The notes beneath the pieces were generated by a model. That model saw only the letters and a list, made by a program, of their open reading frames with translations, ran no database searches and was not told the DNA's origin. A DNA stretch of 64,000 bases from NCBI RefSeq assembly GCF_030412785.1, contig NZ_CP125296.1, positions 1,302,001 to 1,366,000 on the forward strand. The letters are read 5' to 3'. Positions 9,701 through 18,873 of the stretch are shown one piece after another (position 1 is the first letter of the stretch; every line of letters starts with the position of its first letter). Source of the DNA: Paraburkholderia sabiae. GTDB lineage: Bacteria; Pseudomonadota; Gammaproteobacteria; Burkholderiales; Burkholderiaceae. Made by a program: the position numbers and the translations under genes.

Positions 9701-12700
9701 GCGGCCGGATCATTGCCAATCAGCTCGCGTTGACCGCAACGAACCTGACGAACGCGCATGGCTCGCTGACGCAACTCGGCTCTGGCGCGATGAATCTCGG
9801 CGTCAGCGGCACGTTCGATAACTCGAACGGCGGCGTCATCCAGACCAACAGCACGGACCTGACGCTCGCATCCGCTTCGGTGAACAACAACGGCGGCACG
9901 ATCACGCATGCCGGTACGGGCACGTTGACCATCAAGCCGGGCAATGGCGCGGGTTCGCTGACCAACGTCGGCGGTCGCATCGTGACCAATGGGCAGACTT
10001 CGGTTCAGGTGGGCAGTCTCGACAATACGGGTGGCACGCTCGCTTCGCAGGGCACGATGTCCGCCGTCGTTCAGGCTGTGTTGAACAACACGAACGGGCG
10101 ACTGTCGTCAGGCACGGCGCTGAAAGCTTCGGCCGGCGGCGCGCTGTTGAATGCGGGCGGCGTGATTGGTGCCGGTGGTGCCGCAGCAGACAGCACGCTG
10201 AATCTGAGCGCGGCTTCGATCGACAACTCGGGCGGCGCCATCACCAACGTCGGGACGGGTGCAACGACGATCAGCGGCGGCAGTCAGATCACGAACCGGA
10301 ATGCGGGCGCAGTGTCGGGGATGGGTTCGATCAGCGGTAACGGCGACGTCACGGTCACTGCGTCATCCATCTCGAACACGCAAGGCGGGCAACTGAGCGG
10401 CGCGAACCTGCAGATCAACACGGGCAATCTCGACAACACGGGCGGCGCAATCGGCAACGCCGCCAACACGACGGGCGACGTCGGCATCTCGACGGGGACG
10501 CTCACGGCCACGAACGGCCAGATCAACGCGTCGCGCAATCTTTCGGTGGGCGCCAGCACGCTGCTGGGTGGCGGCCGGTACAGCGCGGTCAACGACCTCA
10601 CGCTGAACCTGCAAGGCGACTTCACGACGGCGCCGAACTACAGCTTCAGCGCCGGCCACAACCTCACCTTCTCGTTGCCAGGCACGTTCAACAACGCCGG
10701 TGCTTTCTCGGCGGTGAACGGTCTGACCGTCAATGCGAGCAACATCACCAACTCGGGCACGCTCGCGGCGGGCGGATTGCTGACCACGCATTCCAATACG
10801 CTGACCAACACGGGCACGATCGTAGGCGGCAGCGTATCGCTGAATGCCACGCAGACCCTGTCGAATCTCGGCACGAGCGCATTGATCGGTGCGACCGATA
10901 GCGCTGGCAAGCTCGAACTGCTTGCACCCGACATCGAGAACCGCGATGACACCACCTACGGTGACACGCAGGCGATGACGACGATCTATGGCCTGGGTCA
11001 GGTGGTCCTCGCGGGCGGTAAGGACGGGAGTGGCAACTACGTCAACGCGAATCTGGTCCGGAATCAGTCCGCCCTGATCCAGTCGAGCGGTGACATGCAG
11101 ATCGCAGCAAACCTGGTGACGAACACGCGGCGCGAGATGACCACGTCCGGCTTCACGTCGTCGGTCGATCCGAACCTGCTTGCAAGTCTCGGCATCAGCC
11201 TGTCCGGCCAGACCGGCCAGGTGGGTGTGAAGGACCCGAACAGTATTGGCGGCGTCTATACGGAACCTCCGCACGGCGGCCAGTGGAACAGCACGTACGA
11301 ATTCACGACCTATACGGGCGTGGCCGTCGCCAACACCGTTACCTCGGTCACGCCGGGATCGCAGATCATCGCTGGCGGCAATCTGAACGTTTCGGCGGTG
11401 GGGAATCTCCAGAATTACTGGAGCCAGATAGCGGCGGGGGGCAACATCGCCTCGCCGCATCATTTTGACCAGGACAGCTGGCAGGGCCAGACTGCGCCGC
11501 AGGTGCAGGTTACGTACTCCGGGCAATATCACTACAACAACTACGACAACAGCGAGCACGACTGGAAGTTGCCGTTCGGTGACGCACCGTTCGTCGGCTC
11601 GCGTCCTGGTGGCTATGCACAGGCAGCACCGGCCGACGTTCGCACGTATGCGCTGCCGGCGTATGAGTCCAGCTTTGTGGCGGGCGGGACGATCAGCGGC
11701 ACAGGCGTCACCATCAACAACACGGCTGGCAATGCCTCCGTGACGCCGCTCGGGCTGCTGCCGGGGCAGAGCATATCGGGTAATGGCGCGGGATCCGTGA
11801 GCGGGACGATCGGTGCGAGCGGCGGCGCGCACGCAGGTTCAGCGTCTGTGCAGGGCGGCCACATCGCCAACAGCAGCCTGATCGATTTCAGCAACCCCGT
11901 CATCGCCCGCGCCACGGCCGCCAACGTATTGAGCAACATCCGGTTGCCGAAGGGCGGTCTGTTCAGCGTCGATACCGCGCCGAATGCGCCGTACCTCGTT
12001 GAGACGAATCCGGCCTTCACCAACCAGCAGCAGTGGCTGTCGAGCGACTATTACTTCAATCAGATGGGCATGAACCCCGGGCAGATCCAGTTGCGCCTGG
12101 GCGATGGCTTCTACGAGCAGAAGCTCGTGCAGGACCAGATCATGTCGATGACGGGCAAGTCGGTGCTCACGAACTACGCCAGCACGCAGGACGAGTTCCA
12201 GGCGCTGATGGCATCCGGCGCACAATTGGCGAAGTCGCTCAATCTTGCGCCGGGCACGGGGTTGTCGCCCGACCAGGTGGCGCAGTTGACCAGCAACGTC
12301 GTCATCATGCAAAGCCAGGTTGTCGATGGTCAGACGGTGCTCGTGCCCGTCGTGTATCTGGCGCAGGCGAGCCAGCAGAACATGGGCAACGGCCCCGTCA
12401 TCGCGGCGACGAACATCGATCTGCAAAACGCCCAGTCGGTGACCAACAGTGGCACGATCAGCGCGACAAACAGTTTCTCGATTGGTGCGCAGAGCATCGA
12501 CAGTTCGTTTGGCACGTTGCAGTCAGGCGGGCAGATGACGCTCGTGACGGCGGGCGATGTCAATCTGACGTCGGCGAATGTGAATGCCGGCAGCCTGGCG
12601 CTGCAGGCAGGCGGAAATCTGATTCTGGATACGGCGGCGAAGACGGTCAGTCAGGTCAGCGCTACTGGCGCGACGCGTGTCACGACGACGCTTGGTCCTA

Positions 12701-15700
12701 CAGCTAGCATCAATGTCGCAGGTAACGCGGCAATCATCACGGGCGGCAATTTCGAGCAGAACGCGGGGAATCTGTCGGTCGGTGGAAACCTGGCCATGCA
12801 GATCGGCGGCGACTGGACGCTCGGTGCTGTGCAGACGGGTGAGCACAAGGTCGTCGAGCGCGCGAACGGGATATCGGATACGGATATCAACAAGGTGATC
12901 GGCAGTACAGTGAAGGTCGGCGGACAGTCGAACGTCGCGATCAGCGGTGATCTCACGGCGCGCGGCGCGCAGATCGACCTGGGCCAGGGCGGCACGATTG
13001 CCGCAAAGGGCAATGTGACGCTCGGTACGGCAAGCGCGACGTCAACCGTGAACAGCAGCAGTTCGGGTAGCGACACGAGCCGCACCTATGCAGAAACGCT
13101 GCACACATCCGATCAGGCATTGACAGGCACGACGCTTGAAGCGGGTAACACCTTGAATATCGTGTCGGGCAAAGACATCACGCTCAGCGGTAGCACGATC
13201 AGCCTGGACAAGGGCAACGCGAATCTGCTGGCCGCCGGTAACGTGAATGTCGTCGCCGCAACTGAAACTCACGAGCTGAACGGGCATGAGACACATAGCC
13301 ATAGCGAAGTGGTGAGCGGTTCGAAAGTCTCCAGCAGCATCGATCAGACATTGACGCTAAGCCAGGGCAGCATGATTTCCGCCGATGGCGTGAACGTTGT
13401 TAGCGGCAAGGACATCAATATCACGGGCAGCAACGTTGTCGGTACGAACGACGTTAGCCTGAAAGCGGCGCACGACGTGATCGTCACGAGTTCGCAGGAC
13501 ACGCAGACGACGCAGACCGACTACAGGAAGAGTGAGTACGGCTTCCTGTCGGGCATGACTGTCGTGAATCAGCTTGACGGTGGCCTGCAAGGCTACAGCT
13601 TTGGCTCGCGGAAAACGACCGATGCACAGCAGATCACCCAGGTCACGAACAACGGCAGTATGGTGGGTTCGGTGAACGGCGATCTCACCATTAGCGCTGG
13701 CAACGACCTGCATGTGACGGACGGCGTACTGTACGCTGCGAACGATCTGGGACTTGCGGGCAAGACAGTAACGATCGACGCAGCGCAGAACACCTTCACG
13801 CAAAGCGAGCAGCAATCGTTCAGCCAGACAGCGATCACGGGCGGCGTGAGCAATCCTGTCCTTGCGGCAGTGCAGACCGCGAACCAGATGCGGCAGGATG
13901 TGAAGAAGACCAAGGGTGACGCGCGGCTTGAGGCACTCGCTGCTGCCACCACGGGGCTGGCGGCGAAGAATGCAATTGATGCAGTCGCGAGCGATCCGAC
14001 TGCCATCGGCGGCGTAGGGATTAATGTGTCACTCGGTACAAGCCACAGTAACAGCAATTCGACAGCCACAATGAGTACGTCGGCGGGCAGCACGGTCACG
14101 GCCGGCCACAATCTGACCATTGCTGCTGCCGGCGCGGGTGCCGACAGCAACATCAACGTTATCGGCAGCGATATCTCCGCCGGCAATAACGCCACGCTGA
14201 TTGCGCAGGGCGACATCAACCTTCAGGCGGCGCAAAACTCCGATAGCCAGACGAGCACGAACAGCGGTTCGAGCGCGAGTATCGGCGTGACGTTCGGCGT
14301 CGGAAAATCAAATGGTATTTCGTTCCAGGTCGGGGTGTCGGGCACCAAGGGCAACGGGAATGGCAGCGACACGACCTGGACCAATACGCACGTTACTGCG
14401 GGCAACACGCTCACACTGCAGTCGGGCGGTGATACCAATCTGAAGGGGGCGGTGGTGGATGGTGAGCAGGTCGTCGCGAATGTCGGCGGCAATCTCAACA
14501 TCGAGAGCCTGCAGGACACCAGCCACTACGACTCAAAGCAAACAAGTGGTGGCGTATCGGTGAGCGTCTGCGTACCACCTATCTGCTACGGGGCATCCAG
14601 CGCGTCGGCGAACTTCAACCAGCAAAAGATGAACAGCGACTATGCCAGCGTGAGCGAACAGTCGGGCATCAAGGCGGGCGACGGCGGATTCCAGATCAAC
14701 GTGAAGGGAAACACGGATCTCAAGGGTGCCGTGATCGCGAGCAGTGACAAGGCTGTGCAGGATGGTGTGAACAGCCTGACGACCGCGACGCTGACGCATA
14801 GCGACATCGAAAACCATGCGGCCTATGATGCATCGTCGGTCGGGTTGTCCGGTGGCTACGGCGGAACAATTGGCAAGGACCAGAAAGGTGTTGCGAATAA
14901 CACGAATCCCGTCAAGGGGACGGAACTGCCGGGCTACAACGGCTTCTCGGCGACACCGCCGGTGGCTTTGAGCGCGTCTGGGAACGCCAGCTCGACGACA
15001 GCAAGCGCTATTAGTGGCGGCGCTATCAACATCACAGATGGGGCAAAACAACAGCAACTGACCGGACAGAGTGCAGCGGAAGCGGTCGCGAGCATCAGCC
15101 GCGACACAAGCTCGACGGCAAATACGCTCGCGCCCATCTTCGATAAGGACAAGATCCAGGCCGGATTCGACATCACGAGTCAGTTCATCAATCAGGTCGG
15201 CACATTCGTCAACAATCGTGCGAAAGAAGCGGATGAAGCAAGAAAGGCCGCCAACGATCCGAAGCTGACGCCGGAACAGCGCGCGGCGGCGCAGCAACAG
15301 GCCAATCAGCTTTCCGCCGAATGGGGCCCGGGCGGCACCTACCGTCAAGTACTTACTGCATTGACGGCGGCGGCCGGCGGGAATGTGACGGGCAGCGGCG
15401 CGCAATTCGTGCAGGCGGGTCTGGTGAACTACGTGCAACAGCAGGGTGCCGAGTTTATCGGCAAGCTGGTATCGGACGGCACGATTACAGAAGGCAGTCC
15501 GTTACACGCTGCATTGCATGCTATCGTGGCCTGCGCTGGTGCGGCAGCTAGCAGCCAAAGTTGTGGCGCTGGAGCCTTGGGCGCCGCGACGGCTAGTCTC
15601 TTGACCAATCTATTTAGCGATACCGATCCGAACGAGACGGAACAGCAGAAGCAGGCCAAGGAAAACTTGGTCGACACGCTGGTCGCAGGCATTGCAACCG

Positions 15701-16779
15701 TGGGAGGTGCATCGAGCACCGCGACGACAGTAAACGCGGCGCAGGCAGAAGTCGAAAACAACTGGCTGGCCACGCAGCAGATTGTGCAGGCCCAGAAGGA
15801 CATGATCGCCTGTAACGGCAACGCACTTTGCCAGTTGAAAGCGGTCGGCAAGTGGGCGGGCGTTAGCCTTAAGCAGGATGCGTTGACGACGACCGGCGTG
15901 GCAAAAGGCCTTGCATCAGCAGGGCTGACTGACCTGCAAGGACTTGCGCAGTTTCTGTCTGATCCAGTAACGGGTCTGAACGGTCTTGCGGCGCTCATCT
16001 CTGATCCTCAGGTTCGGGAAGCGCTTGGCGCGCAAATTGTGACGTCGCTTCAAACCCAGATAAGCCAGATGCAAACCGCCTTGACGGTTGGAGGCGATGC
16101 GAACGCGGAACTCTTGGGCAAGGACCTGGGTAATCTGATTTATCAGGTTGCCAGCGCAGGCACAGTTGTCTACGGAGGAGCGAAGACCGGTCTTGCCTTG
16201 GCGAATGCCGGTATTGACGTAGGGATTGATGCTTTGGCAAAGGCAAGCGGAAAATCCGGAGAGTTCGGTCAGTTGACGAATCTCGCTAGCCTCTTTGGTG
16301 CGGATGGTGCGCCACTAATGGATTTCACCGCACTTACCAGCGCGCAAAAGGGGATGGTCGGTGAATTGCTGGGCAGCGCCACAATCGATAATATCGCACC
16401 GGGCGCCGTAAAACTCGGTCGTACACAGGCAGTCGGGCAGAACGGGATTGATGATCTGTACAAGGTCAGCAAACCGGGCGTGGACTATGTGGTGGTCGAA
16501 TACAAGTTCGGTACATCCAGATTGGGATCGACGCTTGACGGGTTACAGATGAGTGACGACTGGCTCACCGGGGCTAACACCGGGATGAACCGTATCTTGC
16601 AGTCCGTTGGTGGAAATCGTGCTGCCGCAGAAGGTATCCAGGACGCGATGATGTCCGGTCGTGTGGAGAAATGGCTGGTGCATACCGATCCCTTTGGGAA
16701 TGTAACGGTCGGCATGCTGGACAGTAACGGAAAATTCATTCCTCAACCGGCATCCGCGTTAGTCGGAGCGACAAAATGA
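6760..16779 (+). CDS. cdiA: CdiA contact-dependent inhibition toxin with PoNe-type DNase tail
   Basis: A 3339-residue filamentous haemagglutinin-like exoprotein. Residues 1-75 form an ESPR signal (MNKNIFRVIFNAARG, cut after VDA). The TPS secretion domain at about 80-330 contains YVAGNPNL and a NPAGIYCNGCGF version of the NPNGI motif. Long haemagglutinin repeats fill about 340-1500. A receptor-binding-like middle (LGDGFYEQKLVQDQ, about 1785) is followed by further repeats. A VENN motif near residue 2998 marks the pretoxin/toxin border, as in E. coli-type CdiA rather than the Burkholderia LYN type. The last 120 residues carry GIDDLY, VVVEYKFG and DGLQMSDDWL, the PD-(D/E)xK nuclease pattern of the PoNe DNase family. 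Its role would be contact-dependent killing of neighbours. The toxin class is inferred from motifs and from the PoNi-like partner. Confidence 0.9.
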   Translation: MNKNIFRVIFNAARGLWTAVQETATGNGRGRTVGTPRRVAIPEVRGSFVDMLSMRHVAFAALCVLGMQPMLVDAQVVAAPTSAGSKPIVGVAGNGVPVVQIATPNAAGVSNNGYTQYNVGSQGLILNNSQGNVLTQQGGYVAGNPNLASGAARVIVNQVVGGSPSQLLGYTEVAGQRAEVVIANPAGIYCNGCGFINTSRGILTTGTPVFGGTGSLDAFHVTGGQIQIGSAGLNGSNVDQVDLIARSVAINGKVWAGQSLNVVAGNNDVRHDDLSAQSLGPDGNSTGVAIDVAQLGGMYAGKIKLVGTEAGVGVNSAGTIASQAGDLQLSSQGKVTLSGTTSASGNVTVAASGDVSNTGSVYATQNTTLSSQGVMSNTGTIAALGNTAVTGASVNSTGALGAGVDANGSVTGSGSLSVTGTGAVTTTGQQMAGGNLALSGSSVNMTGAQTLAKGNVSMAATGANGDSGNITRTGGALQAGGSLNANAAGAFSNDQGQLSAAQLNVTAGSISNRGGTLSQTGAGDMTLVASHTLDNTSGTVTTNAQNATIRAGSLTNVNGQISHSGTGTFSVQTGALDNSQGSIATNGAATIAASSVKNASGSLTSAQSVHIASNGDIDNTAGRVEAGGAVNVSAANVQNAGGRIVSENADGLTLSASGQITNAAGTTAQGATGGVIGGNGDATIHAASLTNSGTITAAQNLGVTSAGTLDNSNGTLSGATLAANAASLKNVNGAISADTVSVTVPQLDNTSGQITAKQLTVNATNLTNAHGSLTQLGSGAMGMDVTGTLDNSNGGLIQTNSTDLTLAPASLNNSGGTITHAGTGTLTIDPANGSGTVTNVGGSIVSNGQTSLSAGSLDNTSGAIGGQTGLVATIAGALNNSHGQLASNADLNVASGGALTNTGGTIAATGNGSVQAAWLMNGGNITAGQTLNATVAGTLDNGDGTISAQSVTTSSAAFKNANGLVSGNTVSMTAPQFDNSSGRIIANQLALTATNLTNAHGSLTQLGSGAMNLGVSGTFDNSNGGVIQTNSTDLTLASASVNNNGGTITHAGTGTLTIKPGNGAGSLTNVGGRIVTNGQTSVQVGSLDNTGGTLASQGTMSAVVQAVLNNTNGRLSSGTALKASAGGALLNAGGVIGAGGAAADSTLNLSAASIDNSGGAITNVGTGATTISGGSQITNRNAGAVSGMGSISGNGDVTVTASSISNTQGGQLSGANLQINTGNLDNTGGAIGNAANTTGDVGISTGTLTATNGQINASRNLSVGASTLLGGGRYSAVNDLTLNLQGDFTTAPNYSFSAGHNLTFSLPGTFNNAGAFSAVNGLTVNASNITNSGTLAAGGLLTTHSNTLTNTGTIVGGSVSLNATQTLSNLGTSALIGATDSAGKLELLAPDIENRDDTTYGDTQAMTTIYGLGQVVLAGGKDGSGNYVNANLVRNQSALIQSSGDMQIAANLVTNTRREMTTSGFTSSVDPNLLASLGISLSGQTGQVGVKDPNSIGGVYTEPPHGGQWNSTYEFTTYTGVAVANTVTSVTPGSQIIAGGNLNVSAVGNLQNYWSQIAAGGNIASPHHFDQDSWQGQTAPQVQVTYSGQYHYNNYDNSEHDWKLPFGDAPFVGSRPGGYAQAAPADVRTYALPAYESSFVAGGTISGTGVTINNTAGNASVTPLGLLPGQSISGNGAGSVSGTIGASGGAHAGSASVQGGHIANSSLIDFSNPVIARATAANVLSNIRLPKGGLFSVDTAPNAPYLVETNPAFTNQQQWLSSDYYFNQMGMNPGQIQLRLGDGFYEQKLVQDQIMSMTGKSVLTNYASTQDEFQALMASGAQLAKSLNLAPGTGLSPDQVAQLTSNVVIMQSQVVDGQTVLVPVVYLAQASQQNMGNGPVIAATNIDLQNAQSVTNSGTISATNSFSIGAQSIDSSFGTLQSGGQMTLVTAGDVNLTSANVNAGSLALQAGGNLILDTAAKTVSQVSATGATRVTTTLGPTASINVAGNAAIITGGNFEQNAGNLSVGGNLAMQIGGDWTLGAVQTGEHKVVERANGISDTDINKVIGSTVKVGGQSNVAISGDLTARGAQIDLGQGGTIAAKGNVTLGTASATSTVNSSSSGSDTSRTYAETLHTSDQALTGTTLEAGNTLNIVSGKDITLSGSTISLDKGNANLLAAGNVNVVAATETHELNGHETHSHSEVVSGSKVSSSIDQTLTLSQGSMISADGVNVVSGKDINITGSNVVGTNDVSLKAAHDVIVTSSQDTQTTQTDYRKSEYGFLSGMTVVNQLDGGLQGYSFGSRKTTDAQQITQVTNNGSMVGSVNGDLTISAGNDLHVTDGVLYAANDLGLAGKTVTIDAAQNTFTQSEQQSFSQTAITGGVSNPVLAAVQTANQMRQDVKKTKGDARLEALAAATTGLAAKNAIDAVASDPTAIGGVGINVSLGTSHSNSNSTATMSTSAGSTVTAGHNLTIAAAGAGADSNINVIGSDISAGNNATLIAQGDINLQAAQNSDSQTSTNSGSSASIGVTFGVGKSNGISFQVGVSGTKGNGNGSDTTWTNTHVTAGNTLTLQSGGDTNLKGAVVDGEQVVANVGGNLNIESLQDTSHYDSKQTSGGVSVSVCVPPICYGASSASANFNQQKMNSDYASVSEQSGIKAGDGGFQINVKGNTDLKGAVIASSDKAVQDGVNSLTTATLTHSDIENHAAYDASSVGLSGGYGGTIGKDQKGVANNTNPVKGTELPGYNGFSATPPVALSASGNASSTTASAISGGAINITDGAKQQQLTGQSAAEAVASISRDTSSTANTLAPIFDKDKIQAGFDITSQFINQVGTFVNNRAKEADEARKAANDPKLTPEQRAAAQQQANQLSAEWGPGGTYRQVLTALTAAAGGNVTGSGAQFVQAGLVNYVQQQGAEFIGKLVSDGTITEGSPLHAALHAIVACAGAAASSQSCGAGALGAATASLLTNLFSDTDPNETEQQKQAKENLVDTLVAGIATVGGASSTATTVNAAQAEVENNWLATQQIVQAQKDMIACNGNALCQLKAVGKWAGVSLKQDALTTTGVAKGLASAGLTDLQGLAQFLSDPVTGLNGLAALISDPQVREALGAQIVTSLQTQISQMQTALTVGGDANAELLGKDLGNLIYQVASAGTVVYGGAKTGLALANAGIDVGIDALAKASGKSGEFGQLTNLASLFGADGAPLMDFTALTSAQKGMVGELLGSATIDNIAPGAVKLGRTQAVGQNGIDDLYKVSKPGVDYVVVEYKFGTSRLGSTLDGLQMSDDWLTGANTGMNRILQSVGGNRAAAEGIQDAMMSGRVEKWLVHTDPFGNVTVGMLDSNGKFIPQPASALVGATK

Positions 16780-17666
16780 CGAGAGATCAGCTTGCCACCC
16801 ATGCATATTGGGATCGGTGGATCGAACATTCGCGCAAGCGAATAGACACGATGTGGGCAAAATCCAGGGAGCCGTCTGGAGATCGACGCTATCGACCACA
16901 GTATCTCTTTGAAATTGCGAGAGAGTACTGGCAACTGATGTTCGAGCGATATTCACGCGGCGACACAGTTAGCGAGTTGGCTCAGTATTTTCCGGGACTT
17001 CTTGATGCATGGGAGCAATCTGAGCAGTTCGGGATGGAGGTGTTTTCACCGGAACAACAGGTCTCGCGCCGCAGCTGGACCACAAACCTCGACAAATACA
17101 TTGTGTGCTTCTGGCTGACCGGTCTGGCACTTGCTCTCGACATTCCTGACGATCAATGGAACCGTTTGACGGCCTTGATGGGCAATGAGGGTGAAGACGT
17201 GCTGCTCGACCGTATCATCTCAAGCCGCGATCATGGCCGGCGTATCGGGACTGTGTTATGTCATCCAAAGCCATACGCCCGATTGCTCGATGCGATCAAC
17301 GCACGGCCGCCCGACCAACCGCATATGCTTCGGCAGTTTGTCGAAAACTGGTATGCGGAACTCAATCGATCGGCAAAAAAAGGGGGGGGCGTTGCAATTT
17401 ACGATCGCCCGTATTGGTACGGGTTTGATGAACTTATTGAGGGCGGTGCGTACTTCGGTTTCTGGTGTGTTGAAGCTGTGGCGGCGGTCAAGGTTTTCCA
17501 GCTCGACGACAACCTGTGTTTGGGTCTACCGCACTATCCTGGCGATTTGCTACGCAAACCCGGCACGACTTCGGAAGAACTCGACGAGCTTGCTGAGCAT
17601 TTGACAAAGACGAACCTCTCTCCTGTTCGACGAAGCTTGCTGAGGCGCTTTTTCAGGAGGGAGTGA
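16776..17666 (+). CDS. cdiI: PoNi-type immunity protein (DUF1910/DUF1911), CdiI
   Basis: A 296-residue cytoplasmic protein overlapping the cdiA stop by 4 bp. The N-terminal part (about 1-120, with WIEHSRKRIDTMWAKS and YFPGLLDAWEQSE) matches the DUF1910 half. The second half (about 125-265, with GEDVLLDRIISSRDH and LDDNLCLGLPHYPGDLL) matches DUF1911. Both occur together in PoNi proteins, which neutralise PoNe DNases, so it should protect the cell from the CdiA tail. Within the frame at 17375-17389 there is an A7G8 homopolymer run that could slip. A diverged and broken copy lies at 24624-25510. Confidence 0.85.
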   Translation: MTRDQLATHAYWDRWIEHSRKRIDTMWAKSREPSGDRRYRPQYLFEIAREYWQLMFERYSRGDTVSELAQYFPGLLDAWEQSEQFGMEVFSPEQQVSRRSWTTNLDKYIVCFWLTGLALALDIPDDQWNRLTALMGNEGEDVLLDRIISSRDHGRRIGTVLCHPKPYARLLDAINARPPDQPHMLRQFVENWYAELNRSAKKGGGVAIYDRPYWYGFDELIEGGAYFGFWCVEAVAAVKVFQLDDNLCLGLPHYPGDLLRKPGTTSEELDELAEHLTKTNLSPVRRSLLRRFFRRE

Positions 17667-17679
17667 AAGCACTTTCCCT
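17658..17679 (+). terminator. hairpin at end of cdiBAI
   Basis: AGGGAGTG and CACTTTCCCT pair around an AAAG loop, with a 2-nt bulge, right across the cdiI stop codon. There is no clear T-run after it, so it may be a weak terminator or a 3' stabiliser. Confidence 0.3.
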
Positions 17680-17831
17680 GCGACGACGAACTCTTACCTG
17701 CGCGCTGCCCTGCTTGTTGATTGGTGGGCGTTAGCATATCCGCCAAATGCTTCCGTTGATCCGACATATCGCTATCGTTCGAAAAAAGTGAAACCATTCT
17801 TTCATGCGACTCTTAGCCCCTTAGAAGGGGG

Positions 17832-18743
17832 GTGATAATTGGATTGCTCTTTGCGGTCGCGCTAGTGGTATTCGTCGGGCTGCCTGCAGTTCCGCGAACG
17901 GCGGATAGAAATGCTGGCCGTCTGATCGCGCAGGCTCGGGCAGTCGCATCGTTCGGAAATTCAGTCTTCCGTTCGGGCGGGGCCTTCTATCGGGTGAGTG
18001 TCTACGAAAAGCGATTCGTTGTTTGCTTCATGGCTGCGCGTGCGTACTCATACGCCGACGTTCGAGTGATCTGCGATAAGTCTGCGCAGCGAGATCAGTT
18101 GATGGTCGATCTGAACGGACAGCCTTGTGGGTTGTTTTCCACGCGGTGGGTGGCGCTAACGCGCGAGGGCTGGCACCGCCCGGATCCCGAACCGCAGGTG
18201 CATGTCCTTGCGGCATGCGTTTTCGATGTCGGCGAGGGACGCCAGTTCGTGCTCGACGTAGCTGGCATCGAAGGATGCCGCGTCTGCTGCTTGCGTCTCG
18301 AGATCGGTGTGCCCATCCTCCGCAACAACTTCGACGGCGGTGTCTGCGCCATCTGCGTTGCCGGCGACGCGCGCCGCCTGACCGATGAGGCCGCGGAACG
18401 CCGATACGTGTGTGCTGACCATCTCCGCGAGCGAAGCGTGACCCTTGTAGTGCGCGATGTCAGTCGCGGCGAGTATGGAAAGGATCTCGGCAGACTCGAC
18501 CATGAGGCGGTACGGGCAGGTGGGCTGGTGATGACTGCCTGCTCCTGCATCCGCGCGGCAGGTGCACAGTTGCGAACAGACGGCGGCGCTGAGCACCGCG
18601 TTTGCATGCTCATGGGTGATGATCCACGCGGGAGTGCGCGCGTCGTGACGCATCGGTGCAGGACGCTGGGTCTGGGGTGTGGCGGCATGTGGAATCGAAA
18701 AAGACACTCTAGGCGACTCGCGCCGCCTCGCAAGCGAGAGTAG
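17832..18743 (+). CDS. uncertain hypothetical; only first ~110 codons look coding
   Basis: A GTG-started open frame of 303 codons. The first 110 or so residues look protein-like: a hydrophobic N-terminal anchor (MIIGLLFAVALVVFVGL), then YRVSVYEKRFVVCFMAARAYSYADV and a FSTRWVALTREG segment. Beyond about 18150 the frame runs antisense to a better-looking minus-strand frame (18156-18776), and its composition (many Arg, Cys, Gly) looks like shadow translation. I do not recognise the family. Its position just behind a CDI immunity gene would fit an orphan immunity fragment, but nothing shows this. A purine-rich GAAGGGGGG abuts the start. Confidence 0.3.
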   Translation: MIIGLLFAVALVVFVGLPAVPRTADRNAGRLIAQARAVASFGNSVFRSGGAFYRVSVYEKRFVVCFMAARAYSYADVRVICDKSAQRDQLMVDLNGQPCGLFSTRWVALTREGWHRPDPEPQVHVLAACVFDVGEGRQFVLDVAGIEGCRVCCLRLEIGVPILRNNFDGGVCAICVAGDARRLTDEAAERRYVCADHLRERSVTLVVRDVSRGEYGKDLGRLDHEAVRAGGLVMTACSCIRAAGAQLRTDGGAEHRVCMLMGDDPRGSARVVTHRCRTLGLGCGGMWNRKRHSRRLAPPRKRE

Positions 18744-18776
18744 CAGCGGCGGCGCGCGGCGATCGGCGGAAACCAT
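18156..18776 (-). pseudogene. degraded DUF4142-like protein
   Basis: From about 18500 down to the TAG at 18156 the minus frame reads SAEILSILAATDIAHYKGHASL, then VSTHVSAFRGLIG, and FDASYVEHELASLADIE. These match the helix pattern of DUF4142 (formerly DUF305-like ferritin-fold, periplasmic) proteins, with several conserved positions altered and part of the usual mid-region missing. No signal peptide is in frame at the expected N-terminus; upstream codons are Pro/Arg/Cys-rich and look like non-coding sequence. I read it as a decayed gene. The family assignment rests on pattern memory only. Confidence 0.35.
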
Positions 18777-18873
18777 CGATCTGGAGCGGATTATTCAACT
18801 CCGCAACCGCTTAATTTCAGTGAAAGGTTGCCGATAAGAAGAGTGCTGCTCCTGAAACTACACGTGAGAACCG

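Noticed and set aside
7744..9909. 721-codon minus-strand open frame
   Set aside because: It lies antisense to the repeat-rich cdiA gene; the Arg-rich, low-complexity translation is a shadow of the GC-rich codons on the plus strand.
16543..16939. Minus-strand frames over the cdiA tail
   Set aside because: They mirror the toxin and immunity genes, and the same shadows appear in the decayed copy.
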